Assembly: GCA_963930775.1 (NCBI GenBank)
Contig: OZ005696.1
Span: 3,410,001-3,474,000, forward strand
DNA length: 64,000 bases
Reading direction: 5' to 3'
DNA from: Cliona cf. orientalis
Taxonomy: Eukaryota > Porifera > Demospongiae > Clionaida > Clionaidae
Shown: in pieces, positions 43,350 through 55,998 of the stretch
How the letters are laid out: every line of letters begins with the position of its first letter
Numbering within the stretch: the stretch's first letter is position 1
Translations under genes and position numbers: made by a program
Notes under the pieces: model-generated
The model's input: only the letters and a program-made list of their open reading frames with translations
Database searches by the model: none
Told to the model about the DNA's origin: nothing

Positions 43350-46300
43350 ATGGAAAGAAGTGTGGCTACTATCAAGAAAAGGTACAGAGAGAGACTCATT
43401 AATCGCGAGAAACAGTGGCCGATATGCCACACTAATAAATTCTTTAGATTGAATTTGGTGATTAGAAAAAAGGGGGAAAGCTACTTTGGTAGCCAGCAGC
43501 GTGGTAGGGTGAGAACTGATTTGAAGCGCACACCGCTAGCATATGACGACCTTTTTGGAGGCCAAGACAGTCGGACAGAGCAGCCAGTTAGAATCATCCT
43601 TGTTGAAGGTGATGCTGGGATTGGTAAAACTACCCTATGCACGTCACTCTCAGAGGATTGGGCCAACGGAGAATTACTCACACAGTTTGAATTACTACTT
43701 TTTCTGCCATTGCGTCACAAAAGTGCATCTGTAGATTCTTTCCATGATCTGCTGCATTTATGGGGCCTAAATCAGGATGCATGTGCTTCTGTGGCTAGTT
43801 ACATTGAAGAAAAGGAAGGGGAGGGAGTGCTTGTAGTAGCTGATGGATGGGATGAACTTGATGAGTCAAAACGCAAGGAAGGGTCTTTCATGTATAGGTT
43901 CCTATTTGGAGAAGTGTATCCATATTTGTCTGTATTGCTGACATCAAGACCAGCATACTCTCCTCAAGGTCTTGACAGAATTCCCTACCATCGTGTTCAG
44001 GTGGTTGAAATACATGGTTTTAGTGAAGAAAATATCAAGCAGTACATTCGATCGGAATTTGCTGATAATGGAGAAATGGCTGAGAAATTATTAATTCATC
44101 TGGAAAACAATCCGTTGATAGAAAGTGTATGCAGCATTCCTCTCAACTGCGCTATTATTTGTTATTTATGGCAAATCCTTAAGGAGAACCTTCCCACCTC
44201 AATGACTGAGCTTTACACTAAGATAATCCTCAATATTTTGCTTCGTAGTCTTCATAAAATGGGTCGATATGAGAGTGTTCATAGCCTTACCAGCTTTGAT
44301 TCCATCCCAGAAGACTTACAGGATGCATGGTGGTATCAGTGTCAGTTTGCATTTCAGATGTTAAAACAAGGTCAAATTGTCTTTGCAGAACATGATTTTT
44401 CACGCATTTTCCCCCAAAGTTCAACTGTGCTTAGTGATATCCTCAGTTTTGGATTATTACAGCAAGCAGAGGTATACTTTGAAACCGGTCGAGAAATATC
44501 TTTCCACTACCTTCATCTCACTATTCAAGAGTATCTAGCTGCTTTACATCTCGCTAGGCAGCCAAGTAGTAGACAGCTTGAGATCCTTGATGCTTTGCAT
44601 TACGTGAAGACAAACTTGGATAGTCAGCTTGAACATTTCTTGTGGTCATCTGATACTTCAGGTGCGTCAAATGTGATTAAATCAAAGAAATTTGCCATTG
44701 TTTGGCGATTCTTCTTTGGTCTTTATTTTAATGTTTTAAAAAAAGTGGAGGATCGAGAACAACTAAATATTCAAAAGGCTATTGAGATATTTGACCCACA
44801 TACTGATGCACTTGTTCTTTGCCATTGTGCTTTTGAGGCAAAAAACCAGTCAGTTAGCCGTAAGATAATTAAACATTTTACTAAATTGAGTGATCTAAGT
44901 TTGACAAGTTCCATTGTACCAAAAACAGCTCACGATTGTGTTGCTGTGATTTATATTGTTGACAATATTCAAGAGTGTGACAATGTAGAAATCACTTTCT
45001 TTAATTGTCGTGTTACTGATGTTCTAATTATTGCTTTGGCAAATGTTTTGGAGAGAAAGTGTGGAAGACTTCAAATTACTAAATTAGATCTGCGTTTTAA
45101 CGAATTAACGGATAGGGGTATACAATACCTCTTTACCAGAGCATCAGCTGCTTTTCAGTCTCTTCGACGTCTTCATCTTTTAAGCAATAGGGTAGGAGGT
45201 GAAGGTGTTAAGTACGTCACAACTATATTGGCAAACAGTGGTTTATTACAGTTAGGTTTATCACTCAATCCGCTTAAGGAATCTGGGATGCAAGAGTTAG
45301 AAGGTGCGGTTCATAGCGATAAACTAGCTAACTTAAGGCAGCTGGATATAATTCATTCCCTTACTGGTGATGCAGAAATCAATGGAGCAATTCTAGCCAA
45401 GCTTATGGAGGCAATTTTAAATCATTGTCCGTATTTGAAAAGTCTTGATGTATCAGACAACGATCTTGGTGTGCCTGGAGCAGCAGCACTTGGCAGAAGT
45501 GTATCACAGTTTACTCAAAATAAGACTGGGTGTATTCTTTGTATGAATGAGGTTATGCTCGGTGATGAAGGTTTAATTGCATTTATTAACAGCTTACAAG
45601 GCCCTTGCAGCTTTCATGAACTGCAGATCAAGAAAAATGGTATCCATGGCATTGGGATATCACACCTAGCCAATAGTATGTGCTTACAAATGATTAACAT
45701 GGAGGAAAACACTATGAACAGTGTCTGATTAGTAAGTTCCAATTATGATTAGTGAATTTTATGCCAATTATCACACAAAACTGAGCAAAAAACAGCACCA
45801 GAAAAGTGCTTGTCTGAAAAAAACTACTATATGGTTAAAAAAATGAACAAGTGCAAATATTTGCTGAGGTAGTTCAAGATTTACTGTCCTGCTGCAGGAT
45901 TTTCTTCAGGATGTATTATATTTCTGACAGTCTATCCAGCAGAAGAAACAATCTAGATAAATAAAAAGCACAATGGTCATTTTGATGTAGTTTATTCAAT
46001 AAGTGTACAAATTTGTACAACCTGGAAGTGAATGTACAAATTTGTACACCCAGTCAAGGTTATAAGTGTGATGGGGTGTACAAATTTGTACACCTTCCAG
46101 AGCAGATGAATAATACTATAGCCAAAACAAACAGGGCATTCTGCCATTGTTGGTCATGCTGTTGATTCAGCAAACCTATAGCCACCCTACTTGGTGCTAC
46201 AATTTGGAACAGGGTCATTAAGCTTAGTCACACATATAGCTGGATCAGGGTGGATGCAAAAGTTCTCTGGGCCAGACCCATATCTTATCTCAAGGGTGTA

Positions 46301-49300
46301 ACCAAACGCTGACAAGAGTATTACTAAACAGCCAAGAACTTAATACATGCCAAATAAATGTTGTTATACTTACGATTATATCCTGGGTCCTGCTAAAGAG
46401 TGCATCACTGTGTGGCCTCCATTTTGAAGTTATCATCATCTTTCACTGATCATGAGTTGGTTGTCCCAATTATTCTTGGAGCAGCTGTGACTATCGGTTC
46501 CTGGTAGTAGACTCTCCGAGGCGGCTCCATGATTTTCTTTCCAACTTCTGTAAAATTTGAGAAACTATGTCTAGCAATATGTGCTTTTTAAATACTAGCT
46601 ATCAAATATAAATTATTATGATCCGAGTATTTACCATCTATTGTGGCTATTTACTTTTACGAGGACTTACTATGATCGTGCATCAGCAGGCCGTCCAGGC
46701 CTATGAGCCCTCTCCAAGTTTCACTGGCTGCAGCTGCTGCCTCAAATTTAAACTTGAAGGAGGTGTGGTCTGGCTATATATAGTATAGTACATGTATATG
46801 TAGCGCATGATAGTCACGTGATTGACTGAATTCAAATCCATATCCTCGAACAGCGCTAGCAGCAGCTGTGTGCAGCAATCCTGTCTTGATCGACCGTTGG
46901 TATCCAAGTTAATGGATGGTAAGCTTCCATATAATTTTAGCTGTTTATATAAAAGTATCCTGAGCTTTAATAGTAGCCAAAATATCCCAGCAGTTTGTTG
47001 AAAAATCTTACGCTAGCCCATTATATTTATCATAATTTGCATACAGATTTCATCACTGCCTGAAAACTTTAATGAGACCAAGAAGACATGCTTACACTGA
47101 CTGATTACCCACCCGTTAGCAATTCCAGTATGAATTATACAGACAAAAGATTGGGGGAGATATGGCATGTAGACTCGGACAACTGAGAGCTACTCAATCA
47201 ATCAGTGAAAGCCTAGTAAGTTTTGTGCTGATTAAATTATTTACAGTGACTAGGGAGCTGGCAGGCAAATGCTAACAGATGAGATTGGATTGGGTATATG
47301 GGCATGCAATGTTTCATTGGGGGGGGGGGGGGGGGGTGGTCTTGGACTTCCCAACCCTAGCTAGCTCAGCTATACTACAGGCTGGTATTACTTTTCTTAC
47401 CCTAGTGGCACTGGTCCCAGGATCGGAGATCCTCCATCTACTAATCTGAAGAACAATGATAATGCATGAAACTCCAAGAGGGCTGTATTTCTTACGTTTG
47501 ATATAACACCACCTGCCCTCCTTGAGATACGAACTATTCCGCTAGTGCGGATACACAAACAAACATTTTGCCTTCCCCCTCCATTAGGCCACAGCAATTT
47601 ATTTCTCATCCAATGCAATAACGCGGGCGGGTAGCATTATTTACAAACACAGTCGAAAAAACATAGCACATGATCTGCAGGGACATTGAATTGACGTTAT
47701 TTAGTAGTGCACTTTAATTAGAGTGATTAAGGTGTTCAAATTTGTGAGCTATTAATTTTGTATTTATAAGATCTTGACCAGACCAGGTCCTAGTCAGTAT
47801 ACAAATTTGTACAAATTTGTACACCTTGCCCTAGTCAGGATACAAATTTGTACACTTTGTACACTTTGTACACCTTGCCCTAGTCAGGATACAAATTTGT
47901 ACACCAGGTGTACAAATTTGTATCCTGACTAGGGCAAGGTGTACAAATTTGTACAATAGGACCTCTTCATTTGGAAGTATTTGTGATCTTGCATGCTATT
48001 TGACATTGCACTAATATGATATCGACACTATGTTTAAAATAGGGACTTTGGCTCAGCGTGAAGGACACTGAAAATACAAGATCCAGGAAACAGGAGAAAA
48101 ATCATCAAGCAGAGGCCTGCTACTCTGATTTCGTTGACCAATTCAACAAGCTACCGATCACTGCCTAGGAAAAAGGGCAATTGAGGATTTAGAATGGCAA
48201 TATGACTAAATTTAGAGTGCTCAGGCGAATTTTCAAAATTTGACAAACAAAAGAAACAAGCTTTCACCCCATTTTCATGCATACTTATGTGCCTATATTA
48301 ATCAAGAAAAGTGTGTACAATAGCAATTTGTATTTTTGCAATAATAATTTTATATTTCTGGCCAAAACTTGTAACTTTTTGCTCAAAATTCTGGAAAATA
48401 TTACTAATCATAATAGGAACTTACTAATCAGACACTGTTTATGAGTCATTTCTTTTTGGATGACAATCCGTTGGGACTCGATGGTTCTATTGAAGTTGCT
48501 ACGATGCTGAGCATAATATGTGAAAGTTGTCAAATGATTAGTCTTGAAAGGTGTCAACTAGCTGTTAGTACTATGGATAATGCAGCATATTCAGCAAGAG
48601 GTGTTGGATTACAACTTTGTACCATGCCTCGACTTAGTCAAAGTGAACTTCTATATATGAGTGGAAATAATTTTACTGGAGAGGGTATTTATATTCTTGC
48701 AGGATTCATGTGCATGTCTCCACTTGTAACGTGTCTCAAATGTGATCACTGTGGAATCACTTCAAGTGATTTCAAACGGCTTTTGGTTGTACTCTCTGAG
48801 TTTAATTTGTCCTTTTGTACGATCCATAATCACTTGAGACAGTGGGATCTTAAGGATAATGAAATTGATGATCAGGGTGTGATTGCTTTGATGGAGTATC
48901 TACCAACTCTATTTCCATGTTTGGGTCCTAATGCTCATAAAATTCAGCTAGATAATAACCTGGTCAGTGATGAAACTTTGGAATGTCTACAGGGAGAACA
49001 AAAGAAGCGAGAAAAGGTAGACCACTGAAGGTTCATTACATAAAATGCATCGGGTTTATTGCTTTGTATTAATTGACTACAGGAAAGAATAAGGAGAATT
49101 GATGAATCTAGGAAGCAGGTATCGGATAATAACCATACGCACTTCAACACCACCAATAATCCCCACATGAGCTACTTTGAGGCGGGTGTTTTTGTGAACT
49201 TATAGTGTACTGCCCACTGCATGACATTATAGGAAGTATATAGCTACCCTAATGATACTTTGTTTATGTTATGAGCAATGCTTCCATCAAGTTACCCTTT

Positions 49301-50572
49301 ATCCACCTATAGATGCAGCAAAGAGTGTCTCTTGCTAAAGCCGAAGGTGACACTTCTGTCAGTGATCAAGTGAGTTTCTTTCAATTTGTGTTGGTTTCTA
49401 TTATTATACTATAGTCTGTCTTTAGAGTGCATGCATGCGTATTTGTACTCTTAGACTATATAGCATACATGTGTATAACTATTATAATTCTGTGACCACA
49501 TGCATGCTGTACATGCTGTACACAGTGAAATCCAAGTTAGCTACTAATAGTAGTATAGGGCTACAGGTATTATGAATGTTCATGGCTTATTGCAGCCCAC
49601 TTGCCACTTACAAAATGGAAACTGTACTGGCAGTAGCTATATTATCGTGGTTAATTGCATGCATAGATAAACTATAAGTGTACTAGCACTTGCATGATAT
49701 TGTGATGTGCTTTACATGGAAAGTATAATTTGTGCAGGTAGAAGATGATCATAGAAATTTGAAGCAACTACGTTCTAGAGATGCTCTCTTTCAGTCAACA
49801 AGATGTGGATATTGGTGTTGTGGATTGTTCTTAAGCTTCCTAGCGGTGTTGATTGTATCGTTTCTCATTACAGTGCTTCTGAATCAGGTACATGCGCTAA
49901 ACATGTATGCAAGCAAATTTAAGACATTCATTATTCAGAATTATGTTTCTGTTCTACCCCATGTTTAGCTTCAAACAACTGGTAATGATATGAGTGATAT
50001 CGGACCAAAGCTACAGCTACCAGTAGAGCACTGCAAAAGAGATTATAGTGATCAAACTTCAGATATGCTATCATATAGGCCAGATTCTACAAACATTGTG
50101 GACCAATCACAAGTGTGTACACCTGTTGATTCATCACTACAATCTGCAACGTTTCCCAGTACAGAACAAAACACGATTCCATATCACAGTGTTCCCGATA
50201 CAACAGGTATTACTTCTAACTGAATTATAGTGTATCAGTATGGCATTATAATTCTGCTTTACAGATTGCCATCATTTAACAAAGGATGATATATCTGAAC
50301 TATCAGAAGTTATTACAAGTTTTGGCAGCTACAAGCAGTGGTGTGTTGATCTAAAGATTGATTCCAGCACTTGCAATAGGATAGAATACTCTGAAATGCA
50401 CTATGATGACAAGGTCCTTGATGTGGCGCAGGCATATACGAAAGAAATAATAGACTCGTCTTGGGAGGACATTATTGCGATATTGTGCAAGTATAGGAAA
50501 GCATTTAAGGCAGCTAAGGAGTTGGCCAAAAAGCATGGTGTTAACTATGAGTCTTTGTGCTCTCATCACTGA
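43350..50572 (+). CDS. NACHT-LRR receptor with C-terminal TM segment and Death-like domain, interrupted by a transposon
   Basis: Coding blocks are 43350-45718, 48446-49016, 49083-49118, 49313-49369, 49738-49887, 49969-50206 and 50265-50572. Counted without the element at 45719-48437 and one copy of its target duplication, they total 1242 codons in one frame. Residues 87-94 form Walker A (GDAGIGKT), residues 160-171 Walker B (GVLVVADGWDEL), and LLTSRPAYS is the sensor region, so this is a NACHT STAND NTPase. Leucine-rich repeats of the NLR type occupy about residues 560-960. A short charged segment leads to one strong transmembrane helix (GLFLSFLAVLIVSFLITVLL), a Ser/Thr-rich linker, and a C-terminal helical domain with Death-domain features (SYKQWCVDLKID, SSWEDIIAILCKY, AAKELAKKHGV). 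No effector domain precedes the NACHT. With the element in place, this allele would stop after about 790 residues unless the insert is spliced out. Confidence 0.8.
46005..46095. repeat. Left subterminal cluster of TACAAATTTGTA palindromes
   Basis: Three copies of the palindrome GTACAAATTTGTAC within about 90 bp, roughly 280 bp from the left end of the hAT-like element. They mirror the cluster at 47795-47960 and probably act as transposase-binding subterminal repeats. Confidence 0.75.
47795..47960. repeat. Right subterminal cluster of TACAAATTTGTA palindromes
   Basis: At least five copies of the TACAAATTTGTA box, joined to CACCTTGCCCTAGTCAG(G/T)AT segments in both orientations. The segment around 47860-47950 forms a larger inverted repeat centred near CACCAGGTG. 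Confidence 0.75.
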
Positions 50573-51905
50573 ATATCCAATCTGTTCCATCATAATAATT
50601 ATAATAATATTATGATTCCAGTACAGCATTCTACTCCTGGACCACAGAATCAATACGGCAAAATTCAAACCTTAATTTTATTATATCCATGGCAAGGGTG
50701 CATAATATTAACGTTTTATTCACTGCTAAAGTCAAATCTCTCAAATTAGATATTGAAATTAATTATCATTGGGCCAAACACCATTAATGTTCTGTAGTTT
50801 AAATTTGGAAATTATTGATGTGAAGAGTATAACATCAAATTCAAGCCAGATGTGAAACCACATGCAGTCTATACTTCCAAACGTTGGAAACAATGGACGT
50901 TAGCTATATATCTCTCAGGTAGACGAACCCACACCATGGTACAGTTGTACCAAAGAAGTAAGGTTTTTATCCGAATATGCATGGACCGTAAACCTCAATG
51001 AAAACGTACTTGGGAAGTCCGTGCACCCTTTAATTTTGCCTAAGGCCACACAGAATAAATAATTATTCAAATTTGTTTTATGACCACAATATACTATAGG
51101 GTCGGTCGGTCAGGCGGGCGATAATTTAACCAAACAAACTCTTAATTCTGAGTGACCTAAAGTAGATTAGGTATACGGGGCTCTCCCAATTTAATGGAGC
51201 CAAAATCTTCACAATGCCAACAGCAGCTCTTTAATATTATTTTGTCAAAATCCTCACACACTCTGACTACACCCAGCTGAGCACAGTCATTCTACGTATT
51301 TTATCCTGGAGCATGGGGACTCATTAAATTTTAGTTTCTTAGGTAGCTAGAAATGACTGGGGATTCATTTCTACCTAGGTTAAAATGATCGAAAGCTATT
51401 ATATAGGGCCCGGGGTCATTTGAGCCTAGCTATATAATTATAGGCCTATAGATATAATTATTATTATAGAATGACTGCAGAATTATTTTGAGGGGGAGTG
51501 CAGCTCAGTCATCTCCACCTATAATACCAGCATCGATACATTACTGTGAACCCACTATATTATTGACGACCTTTACCACATACACCACTACCACCGGTCA
51601 CCATGCAGCTACCGAGGACATGGTCAAATTTTCATAATCAAACAAATGCACACAATAATATATATCATACAAGAAGTGATCCACAAAATTGGTGCACTCA
51701 CACAAATTAAAAATGAATGACACTGTATAATGCTAAACTTAGTAATGAAAATTAATATAAAAACTGTGGTAGTATGTGGCGTGATAAGCAAAACCACTTA
51801 TTATTAATGTTATCAGCAGTATAACAATGTACACAAAATTCTGATAGCAAAGTGCTTATGCTTATGACAAGAAAATTTGCAAGAGTGAAAACGGACTACA
51901 TTTTT
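50573..51905. other. Convergent intergenic region between the NLR and Roc-COR genes
   Basis: About 1.3 kb between two stop codons that face each other. It is mostly A/T-rich sequence with the motif ATTGACGACCTTTACCAC at 51562 (reverse of a GGTAAAGGTCGTCAAT box found repeatedly in this window). No coding exon or clear transposon is seen. Confidence 0.5.
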
Positions 51906-54325
51906 CTAAGCAGGAAGTTGCTCAGCAAGGTGTGCATATCCGACCATGGGCGACTTGAGAGCTTTGGCCACAGCTGCCCACGAGGGCTTGGGCTTCCCAT
52001 TCCTCAACCAGTCCTTGATCATGGCAGTGAGACAGCTGTCTGGATTCTGATTTTTTGCCATGCTAATGGAGTCCAGTGTACCATCTGAGATTCCCAGTTT
52101 GAGGCCAATGTTGTACCACTTCGACCTTGCCTCCCACACCGCCTCCAGAACATCACCAAGATCCTTTGCCGTGAGATTACCTGCAAAAGAATAGTTTGAT
52201 AATCTTCAAGTCACTGCATAATGACTGTACAACACGTGAAACAGCTAGATCGCATACCAGTAGTACTTGAGCTTGCTGAAGCAGCAGGAGTCCCGAGCCA
52301 CAGTCTGTGCTGTTCAGTTACCTCACTGCACACGGTAGCAGGATGGGTAGTGCAGGTCAACAGCTTTTCATTGTCAGACATGGTCGCAGGATGAAGTGAC
52401 GTATCCTCGTGTCCTGAACATGGAAATGCTATGGAGGGAATTGAATTGTTATAGTTCAGTCTTTGAGATGCTTTGCGAATTCCAGTGAGAACCGTTTCAC
52501 GAATCAGTGGACACACCTCTTCACAGACCTCTTGAGCTCTTTCTTTACTGACAGAGGCAGGGAAGTCGATGCTGACATGAAGGTATGAGGAGAAGGAATC
52601 AGTAATCGTGATGCATCCTGGGTTCTTTCCTGGGACAGTAAATTGAGCACTGTTGCGTGAAACTTGTACAGGGTAGCCATCCTCTTCAAGAAGCTCCCAC
52701 TTGGCTTCAGTGATGAGAGAAGCAAGGAGAAAGCAGTAAACTCCAAGCTTGGGGCCGTCTCGACCAAAGTAGAAGAGAAGAGCAGTGATGACTAGCGATG
52801 AAACATTTGCTACAAGACGTGGAATGCCTTGTTTCCTCAGGAGGCAGGGCATGAGATACTCGCCTTTCCCAACCTCCGCCATGATCCTCAGGTGCTTGAG
52901 GACCAAGATCAGCTGCTTCTTCATGAAAAGCTTAGGGACATAATGAGATGAAAACTGTTCGAGTATCTCTGCTGTCACGATTCCACGTTTCACAAATTTC
53001 TTTAAAGCTCCAAGAAGATTATCGCTTGATTTAGCTTGCAATGATAGACTGTGCACCACAAGCTCAGTGATTTTATCGAGGATAGCCTGGGCATCGATGA
53101 ACACAACATTTGGTAGAATGTCTTCATAGTAGAAGATCAGCTTCAGCCCATGAAGGTACTTCAGTGCTGCCTCGAATGATTCTCGTGTAAAGTTGTAGGT
53201 AGCTGCTACTTCAAAGCATTCTTCTTTACTCATCACCGATTTTCGTTGCTCCTTGGCCATTCGCTGAAAGGCCATTTCCAGGGGAATATATCGAAGGGGC
53301 ATCTTTTTCGGCTTCAATTTACGCAACTCTGCAATCGCTTTCTCTCTCAACATGGATATCACTTTCTCATCTTCTTTTCCTGGTGTTTTTACGTTGACAG
53401 CAAGCAGCAGTGACTTTCCCTGGACGATGATATGATCCTCCATCTCCTGAGGTATTATGCTTCGAATCTTTTTCTCCTTCACTTCTCTACTCTCCTGTGA
53501 GCACTCGTCCTGGAGGTCTTTGTGCGTGCCCACAAATGCAATCTTTGGACAGGTGTTGCGGTCACAGGTTGATCGTATCACCCTCATACAATGGCGAAGC
53601 GTATCCAAGTGTGTAAAAGGTGAATCGAATGGCTCTCCAATGCGTTCTCCCTTGGTGTAGAACTCGACTTGTGGAAAGCTGTCTAAGCATTCATTGAGCT
53701 TCACCGTCACCACGCCTAACATGGTGTTTTGGATGAATACAGGGAGGACCTCGTGAAACGAAGGCTGGCCTCCTGTGTCATCGATGTCAAGCAAATCTTT
53801 GTCATTGAGGTCAGTTTTCTTCTTTGCTCCTGCCTGCATTCGACTCAGGTACTGCCTCTTCATAGCACGATGAACACACCATGTTTCCTCTCTTCGTGAA
53901 GATTCTACTTTGACAGCTGATGATGGCTGCCTCGTGGTTTCCTTCTGACTAGGAGATGAACTAGCTACACTGTTCAAGTCATCTTTAACCTCTGCTTGGG
54001 TAGAAGGTCTAGCAACAGCTTCATTATCAGTTGACTGTGGTAAGGCCTCAGCTGTTGTTATAAGCATGTCGGAATAGTGGTCATCCGTAATTCGTACAAA
54101 GTGGTCATCGCTCACTCCTGCCTTACAGTGAGCTACAGCTCTCACTGGCTTCTTTGCACATGGAGTGCTTTCTCGTATCGATGGAGGATCTTCCTTGAGG
54201 AAAGCTGCAAGGAAGTGTGTTTTTCCTGATCCTCCCACCCCTAAGAGTAAGGCGCTGCCATTTCGTAATGATACTTCACCCTCCATCATGGCTGCATCAA
54301 AGCACTGCTGGGTTTTCTCACTAAC
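51906..54325 (-). CDS. Roc-COR GTPase protein with C-terminal Death domain (5' end not found)
   Basis: Two exons: 54325-52258 (acceptor CCACAG before 54325) and 52180-51906. The first has a P-loop (GVGGSGKTHF), a long low-complexity Ser/Thr/Glu insert, the G3 motif DDTGGQ and the G4 motif VGTHKD, which together mark a Roc (Ras of complex proteins) domain. The COR-type region follows, with winged-helix-like segments and hydrophobic stretches (for example LVITALLFYFGRDGPKLGVY). The second exon is a Death domain: NLTAKDLGDVL, WYNIGLKLGIS, LDSIS, AMIKDWL and SWAAVAKAL. Roco proteins with Death domains are known relatives of DAPK1/MASL-type signalling proteins, here without a kinase. The visible part is about 780 residues. 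A start in MMEGEV is possible, but an upstream exon beyond 54325 is equally likely. Confidence 0.8.
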
Positions 54326-54639
54326 TGTGGAAATAGAATAAAACAGAAACATTACGTAAGTCTACAGGAGAGCTACATGTAGCTTATTCTAGCATACAGT
54401 TTTATGCGGAAGAGGCTCTCCATCTTTGCTCTTACAAAGCTTATAAGGTCATTGAAATTCCATACAAATATTATGGTGTTCTGCATGTAGAGCACATACA
54501 GTATAATCATATATCCCATGCGCACATTGTACAATCCATAAATGTACTTGTGTGTATGGTTGAAATTTAAGAAAGGTTATGGTAGGGTCTCCACATCAGA
54601 TCTTCACTCTATAGGAAGGTACGTGCTCAGGCTACCACC
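54326..54639. other. Sequence upstream of the visible Roc-COR exon
   Basis: About 300 bp of non-repetitive, A/T-rich sequence. It should contain intron and possibly the 5' end of the Roc-COR gene. I could not find a convincing further exon. Confidence 0.4.
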
Positions 54640-55620
54640 TACACTAGTGGTGATGAAATCATCTGTGCATGCGGGGCGAGCCTTCGTGAAAGTCACAAGA
54701 TTTCTTTGAAAGCACACAGACAACTAATACAAAAAGTTCCAGAGCCTAAAGAAGTAGACTACTCCAGCTCCTGCATGAACACCCGGGATTCGTGAGTTAA
54801 CCCCTACAAAATTATGTAGTAGCTAGTAACAATACTGACTGGAGATTCTGTTAATTTCCCTGAATGTGTAATTATGGTCATATATGCATGCTGCCCGTGT
54901 CCATGAGCCACTTAGGTGGGTAGGGAGAGTTTCCATGGAACAAAAGAGCTTTTCAACCTACCACCCCTAGTTCTCAAGGCTAGGCACCTATGTGGCTCTG
55001 CCTTTTGCTTAAATTAGGTTTGCCTGAGCAGGCAGTGAGATGGTTTTCCCCTTAGGTTTGGATTGGTAGTAGAAGATAAACCTACTGAATTTTCATGCAT
55101 GCGCACATGGGGCTGGTACCCCAATAGCTAGGCCTGAGAAGCTACATTGTACCACGATAGTGAATGTATCACAGATTGCTAGCTATAGTATAATAGCTAT
55201 AATCCAATAATGTCGATCACCTATACTATACTAAGTAGTCTACATGCCATGACCATGAGTCCAAGTACCTGTAGCCAGGCCCTGAGGGCATAAGCCTCCA
55301 CGCAGTCATCTTCATGCTCAGGAAAGTGGAGTCTACCAGTGATGTTAATCGTTGACCTGAGCCTTGCCAGAGTGGTACCAGCACTCACTTTTCCAGTCTT
55401 TTGCCTTGCCTACACTGTACAGGCCCGAGTTGTTTCTCAGATCGATGGTGCAGTGCGGGTGTATGCGCATGCGCATGACGACCATTACCTTATGCGTTCA
55501 AGATTTAACTCTCCTCACTGAAATGATCACCCCACAAACATACATGTACATATAAGTATATATTATCATTATACTAGGCAAATGCACAGCATTGTGGAGC
55601 GAGCCTGAGCGACAGTGAGC
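54640..55620. mobile_element. Degenerate GGGGCGAGCC-family element, left of the BEL/Pao element
   Basis: It begins AGTGGTGATGAAATCATCTG and GGGGCGAGCCTTCG, and ends near GAGCGAGCCTGAGCGA. It is collinear with the insertion at 62486-63073 in the 3' LTR, sharing CCCAATAGATAGGCCTGAGA-like and ACCATGAGTCCAAGTA blocks, but has about 360 bp of extra sequence around 54730-55090. No transposase is evident. Confidence 0.55.
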
Positions 55621-55802
55621 GTATTTATGTTGCACCACACCCAACTATAGGCTGCAGGATGCATGCTCGTAGACTGGCCTGTCTCTCTTCTGCCAACTCT
55701 ACATGTATGTAGCGATTCCAGACGATCGACCTAGGCGCATAAAAGCAGTCATAATTCAGCAACGGAGGGGATTGACAACAAAAAAAACAAAAATCACAAG
55801 AA

Positions 55803-55998
55803 TGTTGTGCATTGCATTGAGTTATGTATAGCGTAGTTGCCTTATATGGAAGTCATGCACGTGATTGTCATGTGATCTCTAAAATTTTGAATAAAATGTC
55901 TGCTTGCATGTGAGTGTCAGAGCTCTATCTTTGCTACTCTACTGATTGTCCCTGAGAGTACAAGCGCACCAAAACTGGAAAAAAAGTCATTTTGCACA
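55803..55998 (+). repeat. 5' LTR of the BEL/Pao element
   Basis: 196 bp, beginning TGTTGTGCATTGCATTGAG and ending TTTTGCACA, with the canonical TG...CA ends. Confidence 0.9.

Larger units (their letters stand above)
45719..48437. mobile_element. hAT-like non-autonomous element, 2.7 kb, inserted in the LRR exon
   Basis: Terminal inverted repeats start CAGTGTCTGATTAGTAAGTTCC-like at 45719 and end with the inverse at 48437, pairing over about 30 bp. The flanking 8-mers (ACTATGAA at 45711-45718 and TTTATGAG at 48438-48445) agree at five of eight positions, consistent with an aged 8 bp hAT duplication. CAGTG ends also fit hAT. Removing the element with one 8-mer restores the receptor's frame exactly. 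Near both ends are many copies of a palindromic TGTACAAATTTGTACA box. No transposase is seen. A possible captured exon lies at about 46430-46550 on the minus strand, and a poly-G run at about 47320. Confidence 0.75.

Noticed and set aside
47795..47960. CRISPR-like short repeats
   Set aside because: The units are palindromes with irregular spacing near a transposon end.
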